A stretch of DNA of 39,000 bases. It comes from Tagaea sp. CACIAM 22H2. GTDB taxonomy: Bacteria > Pseudomonadota > Alphaproteobacteria > CACIAM-22H2. A model generated the notes under the pieces. It saw nothing but the letters and a program-made list of their open reading frames with translations, ran no database searches and had not been told where the DNA came from. Position numbers and translations under genes: made by a program. Of this stretch, positions 9,321 through 17,231 are shown piece after piece (positions within the stretch are counted from its first letter, which is position 1; each line of letters opens with the position of its first letter). Where the stretch lies: positions 1 through 39,000 of the forward strand of contig PVXE01000038.1 in the NCBI GenBank assembly GCA_014444615.1, in the 5' to 3' direction.

Positions 9321-9871
9321 TCCCCGCGCTGTTGCTGCAAGCGGGCGTCCCGCTGCTCGCGCGCTGGCTCGGGCTAGCCTTGGGCGGGATCGAGCATCCG
9401 GCCGCGAAGGCGGCGTCCAAAGCCTTGGGCGAGGTCGGCGAAGCGATCGCCGCCGAGCGTATCGATCCCGAGCAGCTCGCGGCCGCGCAGCGCCATCTCG
9501 AGGAAATGGCGAAGATCGACGGCGAGAATTATCGCGCCACCTTGGCCGAGGTGAACGCGACCGCGCGCGTCGAAGCGCAAAGCGACGATCCTTACGTGCG
9601 CCGGATGCGCCCGACCTTCGGCTACGTCATGGCGATCACGTGGGCGGCACAGATGGCCGCCATCGCCTGGGCGATCGTCGCCACGCCCAAGGACGCGGCG
9701 CAGATCGTCGAGGCGCTCGGCGCGTTGTCGCTGATGTGGTCGGTCGGCCTCTCGGTGCTCGGCGTCTATGTCTACAAGCGCTCGGCCGACAAGGCGCTCG
9801 CCGCCGGCGCAACGCCGCCCGAAGCCGCGATCGCGACGATCGCAAAAATCCTCAAACCTCGGAAAGGATAG
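9317..9871 (+). CDS. Holin of the GTA/3TM type (PF11351-like)
   Basis: A 184-residue protein. It has a hydrophobic N-terminus (MIPALLLQAGVPLLARWLGL), an amphipathic Glu/Ala-rich stretch including YRATLAEVNATARVEAQSDD, the segment DPYVRRMRPTFGYVMAITWA and two further hydrophobic helices at about residues 102-122 and 133-153. The DPYVRRxRPxFGY core is the signature of the 3TM holin family found in gene transfer agents and alphaproteobacterial prophages. A holin makes lesions in the inner membrane to release endolysin at the end of the lytic cycle. No endolysin gene is visible nearby, so the lysis module is incomplete. The start overlaps the previous stop (ATGA). Confidence 0.8.
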   Translation: MIPALLLQAGVPLLARWLGLALGGIEHPAAKAASKALGEVGEAIAAERIDPEQLAAAQRHLEEMAKIDGENYRATLAEVNATARVEAQSDDPYVRRMRPTFGYVMAITWAAQMAAIAWAIVATPKDAAQIVEALGALSLMWSVGLSVLGVYVYKRSADKALAAGATPPEAAIATIAKILKPRKG

Positions 9872-9874
9872 ACC

Positions 9875-10810
9875 ATGCCGAACTACACGCTGGCGCAGCT
9901 GCGCGCGATGCAGGCCGAGCGCCGCTATTGGGACAAGCGCGATCCCGACAACGCCGATTTCGTCGCGCAAGTCGATCGGGGCTATCGCGATCTGTTCGAC
10001 GAACCGGCCGCGCTGGTGCCCACGCCCGAGCAGGAGGAACAGTCGCGCCGTCTCGAAGAAGATCTGCGCCGCCGCATGGCGCGATCCGAATATTGGAATC
10101 CGCGCCACGCGGATTACCAGCGCCTGCACGACGACGTCGCGCAAGGCTACGCGAAGCTCTATCCGACGGCGGCACCGGCCTCATCGATGGCCGAGCCGGA
10201 ACAAGCGCCGCCGTCCGAACCGGTGAACCTGCTGGAGCTGACGCGACGGATGTTGCCCGTAGGTTCAAGCTCTAGAATGAATCTGCAAGAAGTGAAGCCA
10301 AGTTCGGAAAGCAATCTGGTCCTCTCAACAAGTGGATCCCAAATTGCTCTATCGCCATTTTGGCAGAAACCTCCAGCACCTGAACCAACGGTTCCGGAGC
10401 GTAGCCCTGTTCCCATGCCGCCAAAGATAATTCACCCCGACATTTCGGCGCCGCCCAATAGCGATCCGAATTTGATCTATTCACCGCTCCAAGTCGATCC
10501 TTCTCAAATTGAGAAACTGTGGAAATTTTTGGATGATCCGGAGTGGGGATATCAGAAGTTCCTCGAAGAGTGGGGCAACAAGAAATGGAAGGATCCTGTC
10601 ACCGGGGAGGAGCGCCCATTCACCGAGAAAGAGCTTAGGGACAGTTTCGAGCGGGATCAGGACAAAACAAAAGAGTTTCTTTGGGACTACTATCACCGAC
10701 GAGATTCTGTTTTTCCTGAGGACAAGGAACGCGCATTTCCGCCTGGTGTCGAGGAGCCCAACGAATGGTTCGAACGGGAAGATAAAGAGTTTGAAGGGCG
10801 CTTTGGTTGA
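9875..10810 (+). CDS. Prophage protein with two Tyr-Trp repeats and a foreign-looking AT-rich C-terminal half
   Basis: 311 residues, not assigned to a family. The start has GGAAAGGA at 9861-9868. The N-terminal part carries two related 25-residue motifs, at about 17-41 (RYWDKRDPDN ... GYRDLF) and 72-96 (EYWNPRHADY ... GYAKLY), separated by a charged helix. From about residue 129 (base 10260) codon use changes abruptly to AT-richer, and the protein becomes Pro/Ser-rich, then acidic and aromatic (EKLWKFLDDPEWGYQKFLEE; EFLWDYYHRRDSVFPEDK). The gene sits next to the holin, where phages often carry moron or tail genes. A modular exchange of the 3' half is likely. No catalytic motif was recognised. 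Confidence 0.6.
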   Translation: MPNYTLAQLRAMQAERRYWDKRDPDNADFVAQVDRGYRDLFDEPAALVPTPEQEEQSRRLEEDLRRRMARSEYWNPRHADYQRLHDDVAQGYAKLYPTAAPASSMAEPEQAPPSEPVNLLELTRRMLPVGSSSRMNLQEVKPSSESNLVLSTSGSQIALSPFWQKPPAPEPTVPERSPVPMPPKIIHPDISAPPNSDPNLIYSPLQVDPSQIEKLWKFLDDPEWGYQKFLEEWGNKKWKDPVTGEERPFTEKELRDSFERDQDKTKEFLWDYYHRRDSVFPEDKERAFPPGVEEPNEWFEREDKEFEGRFG

Positions 10811-11035
10811 ACCGGCTAGATAAATTCATTGCAGTCCTGCGGTTGAGTTCATGACGCAATCGCAGGATATTTTTCTAATATGACTTTGTTGATATTCGTT
10901 GATATTCTTTTTTACATGAAGAATTGGCAATCTATCTTTGGAAAGCATAGTTGCGCTGGGTACAGAAGATTCGCCGCATATCGGGTTGTATGTCGAATCG
11001 TGTTGCCTATTTTTTTCGCGCCTTTAGTGGCGTGC
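10261..11035. other. AT-rich island inside the prophage remnant
   Basis: Base composition falls sharply at about 10261 and recovers at about 11035. The island contains the 3' half of the preceding phage gene, a short AT-rich spacer with possible promoters, and the signal-peptide end of the following lipoprotein gene. It crosses two gene ends rather than containing whole genes. Its borders were judged by eye. Confidence 0.65.
10888..10907 (+). repeat. Tandem 10-bp direct repeat GTTGATATTC x2
   Basis: Two perfect adjacent copies, at 10888-10897 and 10898-10907, immediately ahead of the lipoprotein start in AT-rich DNA. They could be paired binding sites or slippage duplication. Confidence 0.8.
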
Positions 11036-11413
11036 GCGCCGTCGGGTATCTATGGGCCCTATGGCTTACCGGTTGAAGTGTATTCGCAGTGCAATGAGGC
11101 CCCGCATCCCGGACCATCCGCCTGTACGCGCGGACCTTTATCGCGCGTTCCGCTCGCCGATCCGCGCGGCTGCGTTCCTTACGCCGCATCGCGCGAAACA
11201 TCGCCCGCGCGGCGTGCTTCGGTCGAAACACTCTGCCGCGACAACGTGCTCGATACCGAGGGCCGCGTGTTGGTTTCCAAAGCGCGGCTCGCCGATCGGA
11301 TCGAGGCGGCGGAAAGCGCGCGCCGGCTGTCGGGTGATCCGGCGCGCCAGGCGCAGGCCGTCGCCGATCTCGAAATTCTGCGCGAATTGATGCCGCACGC
11401 GCGGGCCGAATAG
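10916..11413 (+). CDS. Putative small lipoprotein of the prophage remnant
   Basis: 165 residues if started at MKNWQSIFGK; an in-frame ATG at 10880 with a weak AGGA upstream is an alternative, adding a hydrophobic MTLLIFVDILFY. A hydrophobic segment ends in a lipobox (FAPLVAC), followed by APSGIYGPYG, so the mature protein is probably a lipid-anchored envelope protein. The mature part is rich in Pro and has several Cys, then a helical charged C-terminus (RIEAAESARR). The signal region is AT-rich and the mature region GC-rich, which suggests that the start was replaced by recombination. No family was recognised; an Rz1-like or superinfection-exclusion role is only a guess. Confidence 0.5.
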   Translation: MKNWQSIFGKHSCAGYRRFAAYRVVCRIVLPIFFAPLVACAPSGIYGPYGLPVEVYSQCNEAPHPGPSACTRGPLSRVPLADPRGCVPYAASRETSPARRASVETLCRDNVLDTEGRVLVSKARLADRIEAAESARRLSGDPARQAQAVADLEILRELMPHARAE

Positions 11414-11455
11414 CGATCTCGCGCGCGGGGCCTCGCCCTGCTAATTTCCTGCGCC

Positions 11456-11803
11456 ATGGCGACTCCGATCTATCACATGTGCCGCGCCGACGAATGGGCG
11501 GATGCCCAGGCGACGGGTTCCTATGCCGGTTCCTCGCAGGATAAAGCCGACGGCTTCATCCATTTCTCCACCGCCGAACAGATCGTCGTGTCGGCGGCGA
11601 AGCATCGCGCGGGCCAGGACAATCTGGTGCTGATCGAAGTGCCGGATGCCGCGTTGGGCGACGCGCTGAAATGGGAAGTGTCGCGCGGCGGCGCGCTGTT
11701 CCCGCATCTCTATGGCGCGCTCGACATATCGAAGGTCGCGCGCCACGCGCCGCTGAAACTCGGCGCCGAGGGGCGTCACGTTTTCCCCTGGGGGCTGGCA
11801 TGA
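11456..11803 (+). CDS. DUF952 family protein
   Basis: 115 residues, the whole length of the DUF952 family. Family features are YHMCRADEW at the N-terminus, DGFIHFSTAEQ, and a C-terminal FPHLYGALD segment. The family has a fold related to ADP-ribosyltransferase-like domains, but the role in bacteria is not established. Its TGA overlaps the pyrD ATG (ATGA at 11800-11803), so it is translationally coupled to pyrD. It marks the return to chromosomal housekeeping genes after the prophage. Confidence 0.88.
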   Translation: MATPIYHMCRADEWADAQATGSYAGSSQDKADGFIHFSTAEQIVVSAAKHRAGQDNLVLIEVPDAALGDALKWEVSRGGALFPHLYGALDISKVARHAPLKLGAEGRHVFPWGLA

Positions 11804-12858
11804 GCGTTTTCTACAAACTGATCCGGCCGTTCCTGCACGCGTTCGACGCGGAGACGGCGCATGGCTTGTCGATCACGGCGCTGAAGCATGGCTTGGTGCC
11901 GTTGCCCGCGCCGGTCGACGAGCCGAGCTTGCGCGTGAAGCTTTGGGGCCTCGATTTTCCGCATCCGATCGGCCTCGCCGCCGGGCTCGACAAACATATC
12001 GAGGTGCCCGACGCGCTGCTCGCCCAAGGCTTCGGCTTCGTCGAAGTCGGCTCGGTCACGCCCAAGCCGCAAAAAGGCAATCCGCGCCCGCGTTTGTTCC
12101 GCCTGACCGAGGACGAGGCGGTGATCAATCGCTTCGGCTTCAATTCCTGCGGGCTCGACGAAGCGGCCGGGCGCTTGGCCGCGCGGGCGCGGCGCGGCAT
12201 CGTCGGCATCAATCTCGGCAAGAACAAGGAAACGCCGGACGCGGCCGACGATTACGTCAAGCTGATCGCCGGTTTGGGCCCGCATGCCGATTACGTCGTG
12301 TGCAACGTCTCCTCGCCCAACACGCCGGGCCTGCGCGCGCTGCAAAGCCGCGAACAGCTCGACGCGATCGTGGTGCGCGTGCAAGCGGCGATGGACGCCC
12401 TGCCGGTCGATCCCAAGCCGCCGCTCTTGTTCAAGATCGCGCCGGACCTGACCGACGCGGATTTGGAGGACGTGGTCCGCGTGGCGCTCGATCGCGGCCT
12501 TGCCGGACTCGTCGTCGGCAACACCACCTTGTCGCGGCCGGAAAGCTTGCGCTCGCCCCACGCCAAGGAAAGTGGCGGCTTGTCGGGCAAGCCGCTTTTC
12601 CCGCTGGCGACGGCGGTGCTGCAAAAGACCTATCGCCTGTCGGGCGGAAAAATTCCGCTGATCGGCGTGGGCGGCGTGTCGGATGCGCGCACCGCTTACG
12701 CGAAAATCCGGGCGGGGGCGAGCCTGGTGCAGCTTTATTCGGCGCTGGTTTATCAAGGTCCGGACCTTGCCGTGCGGATCGCCCGGCAATTGCCTTCCCT
12801 GTTGAGGGCCGACGGTTACGCCCATGTGTCGGAGGCCGTCGGCGCCGATTGCCGTTGA
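11800..12858 (+). CDS. pyrD: Dihydroorotate dehydrogenase (quinone), class 2
   Basis: Fourth step of de novo pyrimidine synthesis: oxidises dihydroorotate to orotate with FMN and passes electrons to the quinone pool at the inner membrane. The 352-residue protein has the N-terminal amphipathic membrane-binding helices typical of class 2 (MSVFYKLIRPFLHAFDAETA). It also has the FMN-binding GLAAGLDK, the GSVTPKPQKGNPRPRLFRL loop, the NRFGFNS motif, the catalytic-serine region CNVSSPNTPGLR, and the C-terminal GVGGV phosphate-binding loop. The start is fixed by the ATGA overlap with the DUF952 gene. Confidence 0.97.
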   Translation: MSVFYKLIRPFLHAFDAETAHGLSITALKHGLVPLPAPVDEPSLRVKLWGLDFPHPIGLAAGLDKHIEVPDALLAQGFGFVEVGSVTPKPQKGNPRPRLFRLTEDEAVINRFGFNSCGLDEAAGRLAARARRGIVGINLGKNKETPDAADDYVKLIAGLGPHADYVVCNVSSPNTPGLRALQSREQLDAIVVRVQAAMDALPVDPKPPLLFKIAPDLTDADLEDVVRVALDRGLAGLVVGNTTLSRPESLRSPHAKESGGLSGKPLFPLATAVLQKTYRLSGGKIPLIGVGGVSDARTAYAKIRAGASLVQLYSALVYQGPDLAVRIARQLPSLLRADGYAHVSEAVGADCR

Positions 12859-12894
12859 CCGAATCGGCCCGGCTTGGGATACCGGAACGGTCCC

Positions 12895-14037
12895 ATGAAC
12901 AAGATGCCCCATATCCTCGCCGGTCTCGCCTATCTGTTGGGCGGGCTGGCGCTTGCGCTCGGCGTAAGTCCGCTCTGGGGCCTCGCGGCTTTCGCGGCGG
13001 CGGTGGCGCTGCACGGGATTTGGTGGGGCCTGGTTCTCGCCGGCCATCTCGAAACCGCGCAGGCGCGGATCGGCGAATTGCGCCGCGACGTGAAATTCGC
13101 GCGCGAGGAAATCCAAAGCGTGCTCGAAGCCATCGAGAGCATGGCGAGCAAGAACGCCGAAATGGCGAACGTGTCGACCGAGCTGCGCTTCCTGAAAGGT
13201 CTCGTCGAGCAATTGTCGGGCAAGCCGATCACGCTGCCCGGCGAAGCGCCGCATCCCAAGGCGCCGCCCAAACCCAATCTGCCCGACGCGCAAGTGCTGG
13301 ACATCGTGCGCGAGGCGCTGCGCGAAGGCCGCGTCGATCTCTATCTCCAGCCGATCGTCGACCTGCCGCAGCGCCGCCGCCGCCACTACGAATGCTTCTC
13401 GCGCGTGCGCGGGCCCGACGGCACGATGATCGGGCCGGATTCCTATTTGGCGCTGGCCGAGGCGTATGGCCTCGTCGCCGCGATCGACAACATGCTGCTG
13501 TTCCGCGGCGTGCAACTCGTGCGTCGCGTGCAGGGCCGTGGCGGTGCGGGTGCTGGCACGGGCATCTTCGTCAATATCTCGCAGCACACGCTGGCGGATA
13601 AGCGCTTCTTCGACGAGTTCGTCGCCTTCATGGCGCAGAACCGCGACCTCGCCCCCAATCTCGTGTTCGAGTTGGCCGAAGCGCAAGCCCGCCGCTTGAC
13701 CGAGGAGCAGTGGAAGGCGCTCGCGCAATTGGCCGCGCATGGCTTCCGTTTCTCGATGGATCAAGTGGTCGAGCCCGCTTCGCTCGATCCCGTGGCGCTC
13801 GCCCAGCACAGTTTCCGCTTCATCAAGGTCGAAGCGCGCAAGATGGTGGAATTCGCGTCCGCCGGTGGCGGTCTCGCCTTCACGAGGCTGCGCCAGGGCT
13901 TGCTCGACGCGCGCGTCGATCTGATCGTCGACAAGATCGAAAGCGAGCAAGTGTTGCTCGAAGTGCTGGAACTCGATGCCAGCTACGGCCAGGGCTATCT
14001 GTTCGGCGAGCCTAAGCCGCTCAAGGAATCTCAATGA
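12895..14037 (+). CDS. Membrane-anchored degenerate EAL-domain protein, TipF-like
   Basis: 380 residues: two N-terminal transmembrane helices (about 5-50), a coiled coil (about 50-110), a Pro-rich linker, and an EAL domain (about 132-375). The catalytic signatures are eroded. EAL reads ECF (166-168), the DDFGTG loop reads MDQVVE (288-293), and the lysine loop reads FIKVE (309-313). FVNIS, FELAE and the GYLFG end (367-371) remain. It probably binds rather than hydrolyses cyclic di-GMP, or has lost both. The TM + coiled coil + dead EAL layout matches Caulobacter TipF, a flagellar-positioning c-di-GMP receptor. Start 12895 is preferred over a TTG at 12874. It is coupled to the next gene by ATGA. 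Confidence 0.85.
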   Translation: MNKMPHILAGLAYLLGGLALALGVSPLWGLAAFAAAVALHGIWWGLVLAGHLETAQARIGELRRDVKFAREEIQSVLEAIESMASKNAEMANVSTELRFLKGLVEQLSGKPITLPGEAPHPKAPPKPNLPDAQVLDIVREALREGRVDLYLQPIVDLPQRRRRHYECFSRVRGPDGTMIGPDSYLALAEAYGLVAAIDNMLLFRGVQLVRRVQGRGGAGAGTGIFVNISQHTLADKRFFDEFVAFMAQNRDLAPNLVFELAEAQARRLTEEQWKALAQLAAHGFRFSMDQVVEPASLDPVALAQHSFRFIKVEARKMVEFASAGGGLAFTRLRQGLLDARVDLIVDKIESEQVLLEVLELDASYGQGYLFGEPKPLKESQ

Positions 14038-14894
14038 CGCAAGCGTTGGACGGTTTGGGACCGGTCGTCGACCGGTACGACGTATTTTTGCTCGACATGT
14101 GGGGCTGCATTCACGACGGCGTGCATGTGTTTCCCGGTGTCGCCGATCTGCTGGCGCGCATCCGCGCCAAGGGCAAAAAGGCGATCGTGCTGTCCAACGC
14201 GCCGCGCCGCGTGCCCGTGCTGGTGAAGCAGATGCCGGGCTACGGCGTGTCGGCCGATCAGTTCGACGCGATCGTCACCTCGGGCGAGGATACGTGGCGT
14301 GCGCTCGCCGCGAAGAAGCACGGTCTGGGCCCGCGCTACTATCATATCGGTCAGGCCGCGAATTTGACCGATCCGGCCGAGATCGGATTGCGCGAAGTGG
14401 CCACACTCGCTGATTCCGATTTCATCCTCGCCTCCGGTGCGGCGGGCGACGGCACGCTCGATATGGACAAGCTTCAGCCCATTCTCGCCGACGGTGTCGC
14501 GCGCAAGCTGACGATGGTTTGCGCCAATCCCGATCTGGAAGTCTTGCGCGGCGAGGAACGCTATCTGTGCGCGGGCACCGCCGCCGCCGCATACGAAAAG
14601 CTGGGCGGCACGGTGCATTATCACGGCAAGCCGCATCGCGGCGTCTACGAATGGGCGCTGGAACTCGCCGGCAATCCCGATCGCAAGCGCGTGATCGGTA
14701 TCGGCGACGCGATGCGCACCGATGTGGCCGGCGGGCGCGGGGCCGGGATCGATCAAGCCTTCATCCCCGGCGGCATTCACGCCGTCGCCTTGGGATCGCC
14801 GATGGGCACCCTGCCGACGGCCGAAAAGATGGCGGCACTGTCGGCTGAGTTCGGCTTCGCGCCGACCTATATGTTGGCCGAATTGCGCTGGTAA
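14034..14894 (+). CDS. HAD-superfamily class IIA hydrolase (TIGR01459-like)
   Basis: 286 residues. Motif I reads FLLDMWGCIHDG, with the Trp-Gly pair typical of this class IIA subfamily instead of the usual DxDGT. Motif II is in VLSNAPRR. The cap domain follows, and motif IV is VIGIGDAMRTDVAGG near residue 225. Relatives include NagD and phosphoglycolate phosphatase-type enzymes, so it probably dephosphorylates a small cytosolic metabolite; the substrate is not known. Its ATG overlaps the TGA of the EAL gene (14034-14037). A large inverted repeat follows directly and may end the transcript. Confidence 0.88.
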   Translation: MTQALDGLGPVVDRYDVFLLDMWGCIHDGVHVFPGVADLLARIRAKGKKAIVLSNAPRRVPVLVKQMPGYGVSADQFDAIVTSGEDTWRALAAKKHGLGPRYYHIGQAANLTDPAEIGLREVATLADSDFILASGAAGDGTLDMDKLQPILADGVARKLTMVCANPDLEVLRGEERYLCAGTAAAAYEKLGGTVHYHGKPHRGVYEWALELAGNPDRKRVIGIGDAMRTDVAGGRGAGIDQAFIPGGIHAVALGSPMGTLPTAEKMAALSAEFGFAPTYMLAELRW

Positions 14895-14899
14895 TCCCG

Positions 14900-14940
14900 A
14901 GTCGCCGCGAATCCCCAGATATGGGGGTTCGGCGGCGACT
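14900..14940 (+). terminator. Large inverted repeat after the HAD gene, possible terminator
   Basis: A near-perfect hairpin has the arm AGTCGCCGCGAATCCCC (14900-14916) pairing with 14923-14940, with one bulge and one mismatch around a short AGATAT loop. It follows the HAD stop by only a few bases. There is no T tract, so simple Rho-independent termination is doubtful; RNA 3'-end protection is an alternative. Confidence 0.55.
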
Positions 14941-14960
14941 TACCCACAAGCTGTTGATAA
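14940..14960. promoter_or_regulatory. Pair of head-to-head DnaA-box-like 9-mers
   Basis: TTACCCACA (14940-14948, plus strand) and TTATCAACA (14952-14960, minus strand) each differ by one base from TTATCCACA. They face each other across a 3-base spacer, between the HAD gene and the mutase gene. A perfect 6-bp hairpin (ATTCGC/GCGAAT) lies just after, at about 14966-14981. Whether DnaA binds here is unknown. Confidence 0.35.
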
Positions 14961-15077
14961 GTGGGATTCGCTGCGGCGAATCAACCTCTTGTCATCGCCG
15001 CGCCGTGTGCTCGAGTCGGAGGCCTATTTTGGGGCCCCGAACGCCCCTTAAGATCATGAAATCAGGGGAGTAGAGCC

Positions 15078-17228
15078 ATGGCCGATTTCGCGCGTCCCGA
15101 CCTGGCGCAATGGGAAAAGCTGGCGTCCGCCGAGTTGAAAGGCGCGCGCAGCGATTCGCTGACCTGGACGACCCCCGAAGGCATCAAGGTCAAACCGCTC
15201 TACACGGCGGACGATCTCGTCGGTCTCGAACATCTCGGCGGCATGCCGGGCTTCGCGCCCTATGTGCGCGGCCCCCGCGCCACCATGTACGCGAACCGCC
15301 CGTGGACGATCCGCCAATATGCGGGCTTCTCAACCGCCGAAGAATCGAACGCTTTCTATCGCCGCGCGCTGGCGGCGGGCCAAGCGGGTTTGTCGGTCGC
15401 GTTCGATCTTGCCACCCATCGCGGCTACGACAGCGATCACCCGCGCGTGGTCGGCGATGTGGGCAAGGCCGGTGTGGCGATCGATTCCGTCGAGGATATG
15501 AAAATCCTGTTCGACGGAATTCCTCTGGAGAAAATGTCCGTCTCGATGACCATGAACGGCGCGGTGCTGCCCGTGCTGGCCGCGTTCATCGTCGCGGGCG
15601 AGGAACAGGGTGTCGATCAAGCCAAGCTCTCCGGCACGATCCAGAACGACATCCTCAAAGAATTCATGGTGCGGAACACTTACATCTATCCGCCCGCACC
15701 CAGCATGCGCATCGTGGCCGATATCATCGAGCATACGGCCAAGCGCATGCCGAAATTCAATTCGATCTCGATCAGCGGCTACCACATGCAGGAAGCCGGG
15801 GCGACCTGCGTTCAGGAACTCGCCTTCACGCTGGCCGACGGTCTGGAATACGTGCGCGCGGCGTTGTCGAAGGGCTTGGACGTGGATGCGTTCGCCCCGC
15901 GTCTGTCGTTCTTCTTCGCGATCGGCATGAACTTCTTCATGGAGATCGCCAAGCTGCGCGCGGCCCGCTTGCTGTGGGCCGAGCTGATGCAGGGCTTCAA
16001 CCCGAAGAAGGCCGATAGCTTGGCGCTGCGCACGCATTGCCAAACGTCCGGCGTCTCGCTGACCGAGCAGGACCCCTACAACAACGTCGTGCGCACGGCG
16101 ATCGAAGCGATGGCCGCCGCGTTGGGCGGCACGCAGTCGCTGCATACGAACTCCTTCGACGAAGCCTTGGCGTTGCCCACCCCGTTCAGCGCCCGCATCG
16201 CGCGCAACACGCAGCTGATCCTGCAAGAAGAGACGGGCATCACCAAGGTCGTCGATCCGCTGGCGGGCTCGTACTACGTCGAAAGCCTGACCGCCTCGAT
16301 CGCCGCCCATGCGCGCGCGCTGATCGGCGAGGTCGAGGCGCTGGGCGGCATGACCAAGGCGGTCGAAAGCGGCATGCCCAAGCTGAAGATCGAAGAATCC
16401 GCCGCGCTGCGCCAAGCGCGCATCGATCGCGGCGAGGAAACGATCGTCGGCGTCAACAAATACAAGGTCGAGAACCCGGAGAAGGTCGACATTCTCGATA
16501 TCGACAATACCGCCGTGCGCGAAGCGCAGGTGAAGCGCCTCAAAGACGTCCGCGCCAAGCGCGACGAAGCGAAGTGCCGCGAAACATTGGAAGCGCTGAC
16601 GCGCGCGGCCAGCGGCGGCAACGGCAATCTGCTCGAACTGTCGATCGAGGCGATGCGCGCGCGCGCGACGGTGGGCGAAGTCTCCGACGCGCTGGAGAAG
16701 GTCTATACCCGTCATCGCGCGACGATCCGCTCGGTCACCGGCATCTACGGCTCGGCCTATGACGGCGACGAAGGCTTCGCCAAGATCAAGACCGACGTCG
16801 CCGCCTTCGCGGACGAAGAAGGCCGCCGCCCGCGCATGCTGGTGGTGAAGCTGGGTCAAGACGGCCACGATCGCGGCGCCAAGGTGATCGCGACGGCCTT
16901 CGCCGATATCGGCTTCGACGTCGATGTGGGCCCGCTGTTCCAAACGCCGGACGAAGCCGCACGCCAAGCGGTCGAGAACGACGTGCACGTGATCGGCGTG
17001 TCGTCGCAAGCGGCGGGCCACAAGACGCTGGTGCCCGCGTTGATCGCGGCGCTGAAGGCGCGCAAGGCCGACGACATTCTGGTCGTGTGCGGCGGGGTGA
17101 TCCCGCCGCAGGATTACGACGAACTCCTGAAACAAGGTGTGGCGGCCATCTACGGCCCCGGCACCAACATTCCGCACGCGGCGGCCGAAGTGCTCGGCCT
17201 GATCCGGCGGCGCAAACGGGCGGCATAG
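15078..17228 (+). CDS. scpA: Methylmalonyl-CoA mutase, adenosylcobalamin-dependent
   Basis: Interconverts (R)-methylmalonyl-CoA and succinyl-CoA, linking propionyl-CoA breakdown to the TCA cycle or the ethylmalonyl-CoA pathway. The 716-residue protein is the full-length catalytic subunit, containing both the substrate TIM barrel ([13 protein letters not shown] near 80-92, then [11 protein letters not shown]) and the C-terminal B12-binding domain. The cobalt-ligand motif DxHxxG is visible as D595-G-H597-D-R-G600. A good ribosome site (AGGGGAG around 15063-15070) precedes the ATG. Nothing in the window encodes the MeaB chaperone or the epimerase. The next gene begins after 3 bases, so the two are likely cotranscribed, though a functional link is not obvious. 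Confidence 0.96.
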   Translation: MADFARPDLAQWEKLASAELKGARSDSLTWTTPEGIKVKPLYTADDLVGLEHLGGMPGFAPYVRGPRATMYANRPWTIRQYAGFSTAEESNAFYRRALAAGQAGLSVAFDLATHRGYDSDHPRVVGDVGKAGVAIDSVEDMKILFDGIPLEKMSVSMTMNGAVLPVLAAFIVAGEEQGVDQAKLSGTIQNDILKEFMVRNTYIYPPAPSMRIVADIIEHTAKRMPKFNSISISGYHMQEAGATCVQELAFTLADGLEYVRAALSKGLDVDAFAPRLSFFFAIGMNFFMEIAKLRAARLLWAELMQGFNPKKADSLALRTHCQTSGVSLTEQDPYNNVVRTAIEAMAAALGGTQSLHTNSFDEALALPTPFSARIARNTQLILQEETGITKVVDPLAGSYYVESLTASIAAHARALIGEVEALGGMTKAVESGMPKLKIEESAALRQARIDRGEETIVGVNKYKVENPEKVDILDIDNTAVREAQVKRLKDVRAKRDEAKCRETLEALTRAASGGNGNLLELSIEAMRARATVGEVSDALEKVYTRHRATIRSVTGIYGSAYDGDEGFAKIKTDVAAFADEEGRRPRMLVVKLGQDGHDRGAKVIATAFADIGFDVDVGPLFQTPDEAARQAVENDVHVIGVSSQAAGHKTLVPALIAALKARKADDILVVCGGVIPPQDYDELLKQGVAAIYGPGTNIPHAAAEVLGLIRRRKRAA

Positions 17229-17231
17229 CAA

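Noticed and set aside
6930..11460. Search for attL/attR direct repeats, an integrase or a tRNA target around the prophage remnant
   Set aside because: No integrase, no tRNA and no convincing direct repeat were seen at either edge, so the exact borders stay undefined.
11776..14034. 752-codon minus-strand frame opposite pyrD and the EAL gene
   Set aside because: Antisense shadow; the His/Arg/Gln-rich translation has no family features, and pyrD and the EAL gene are well supported.
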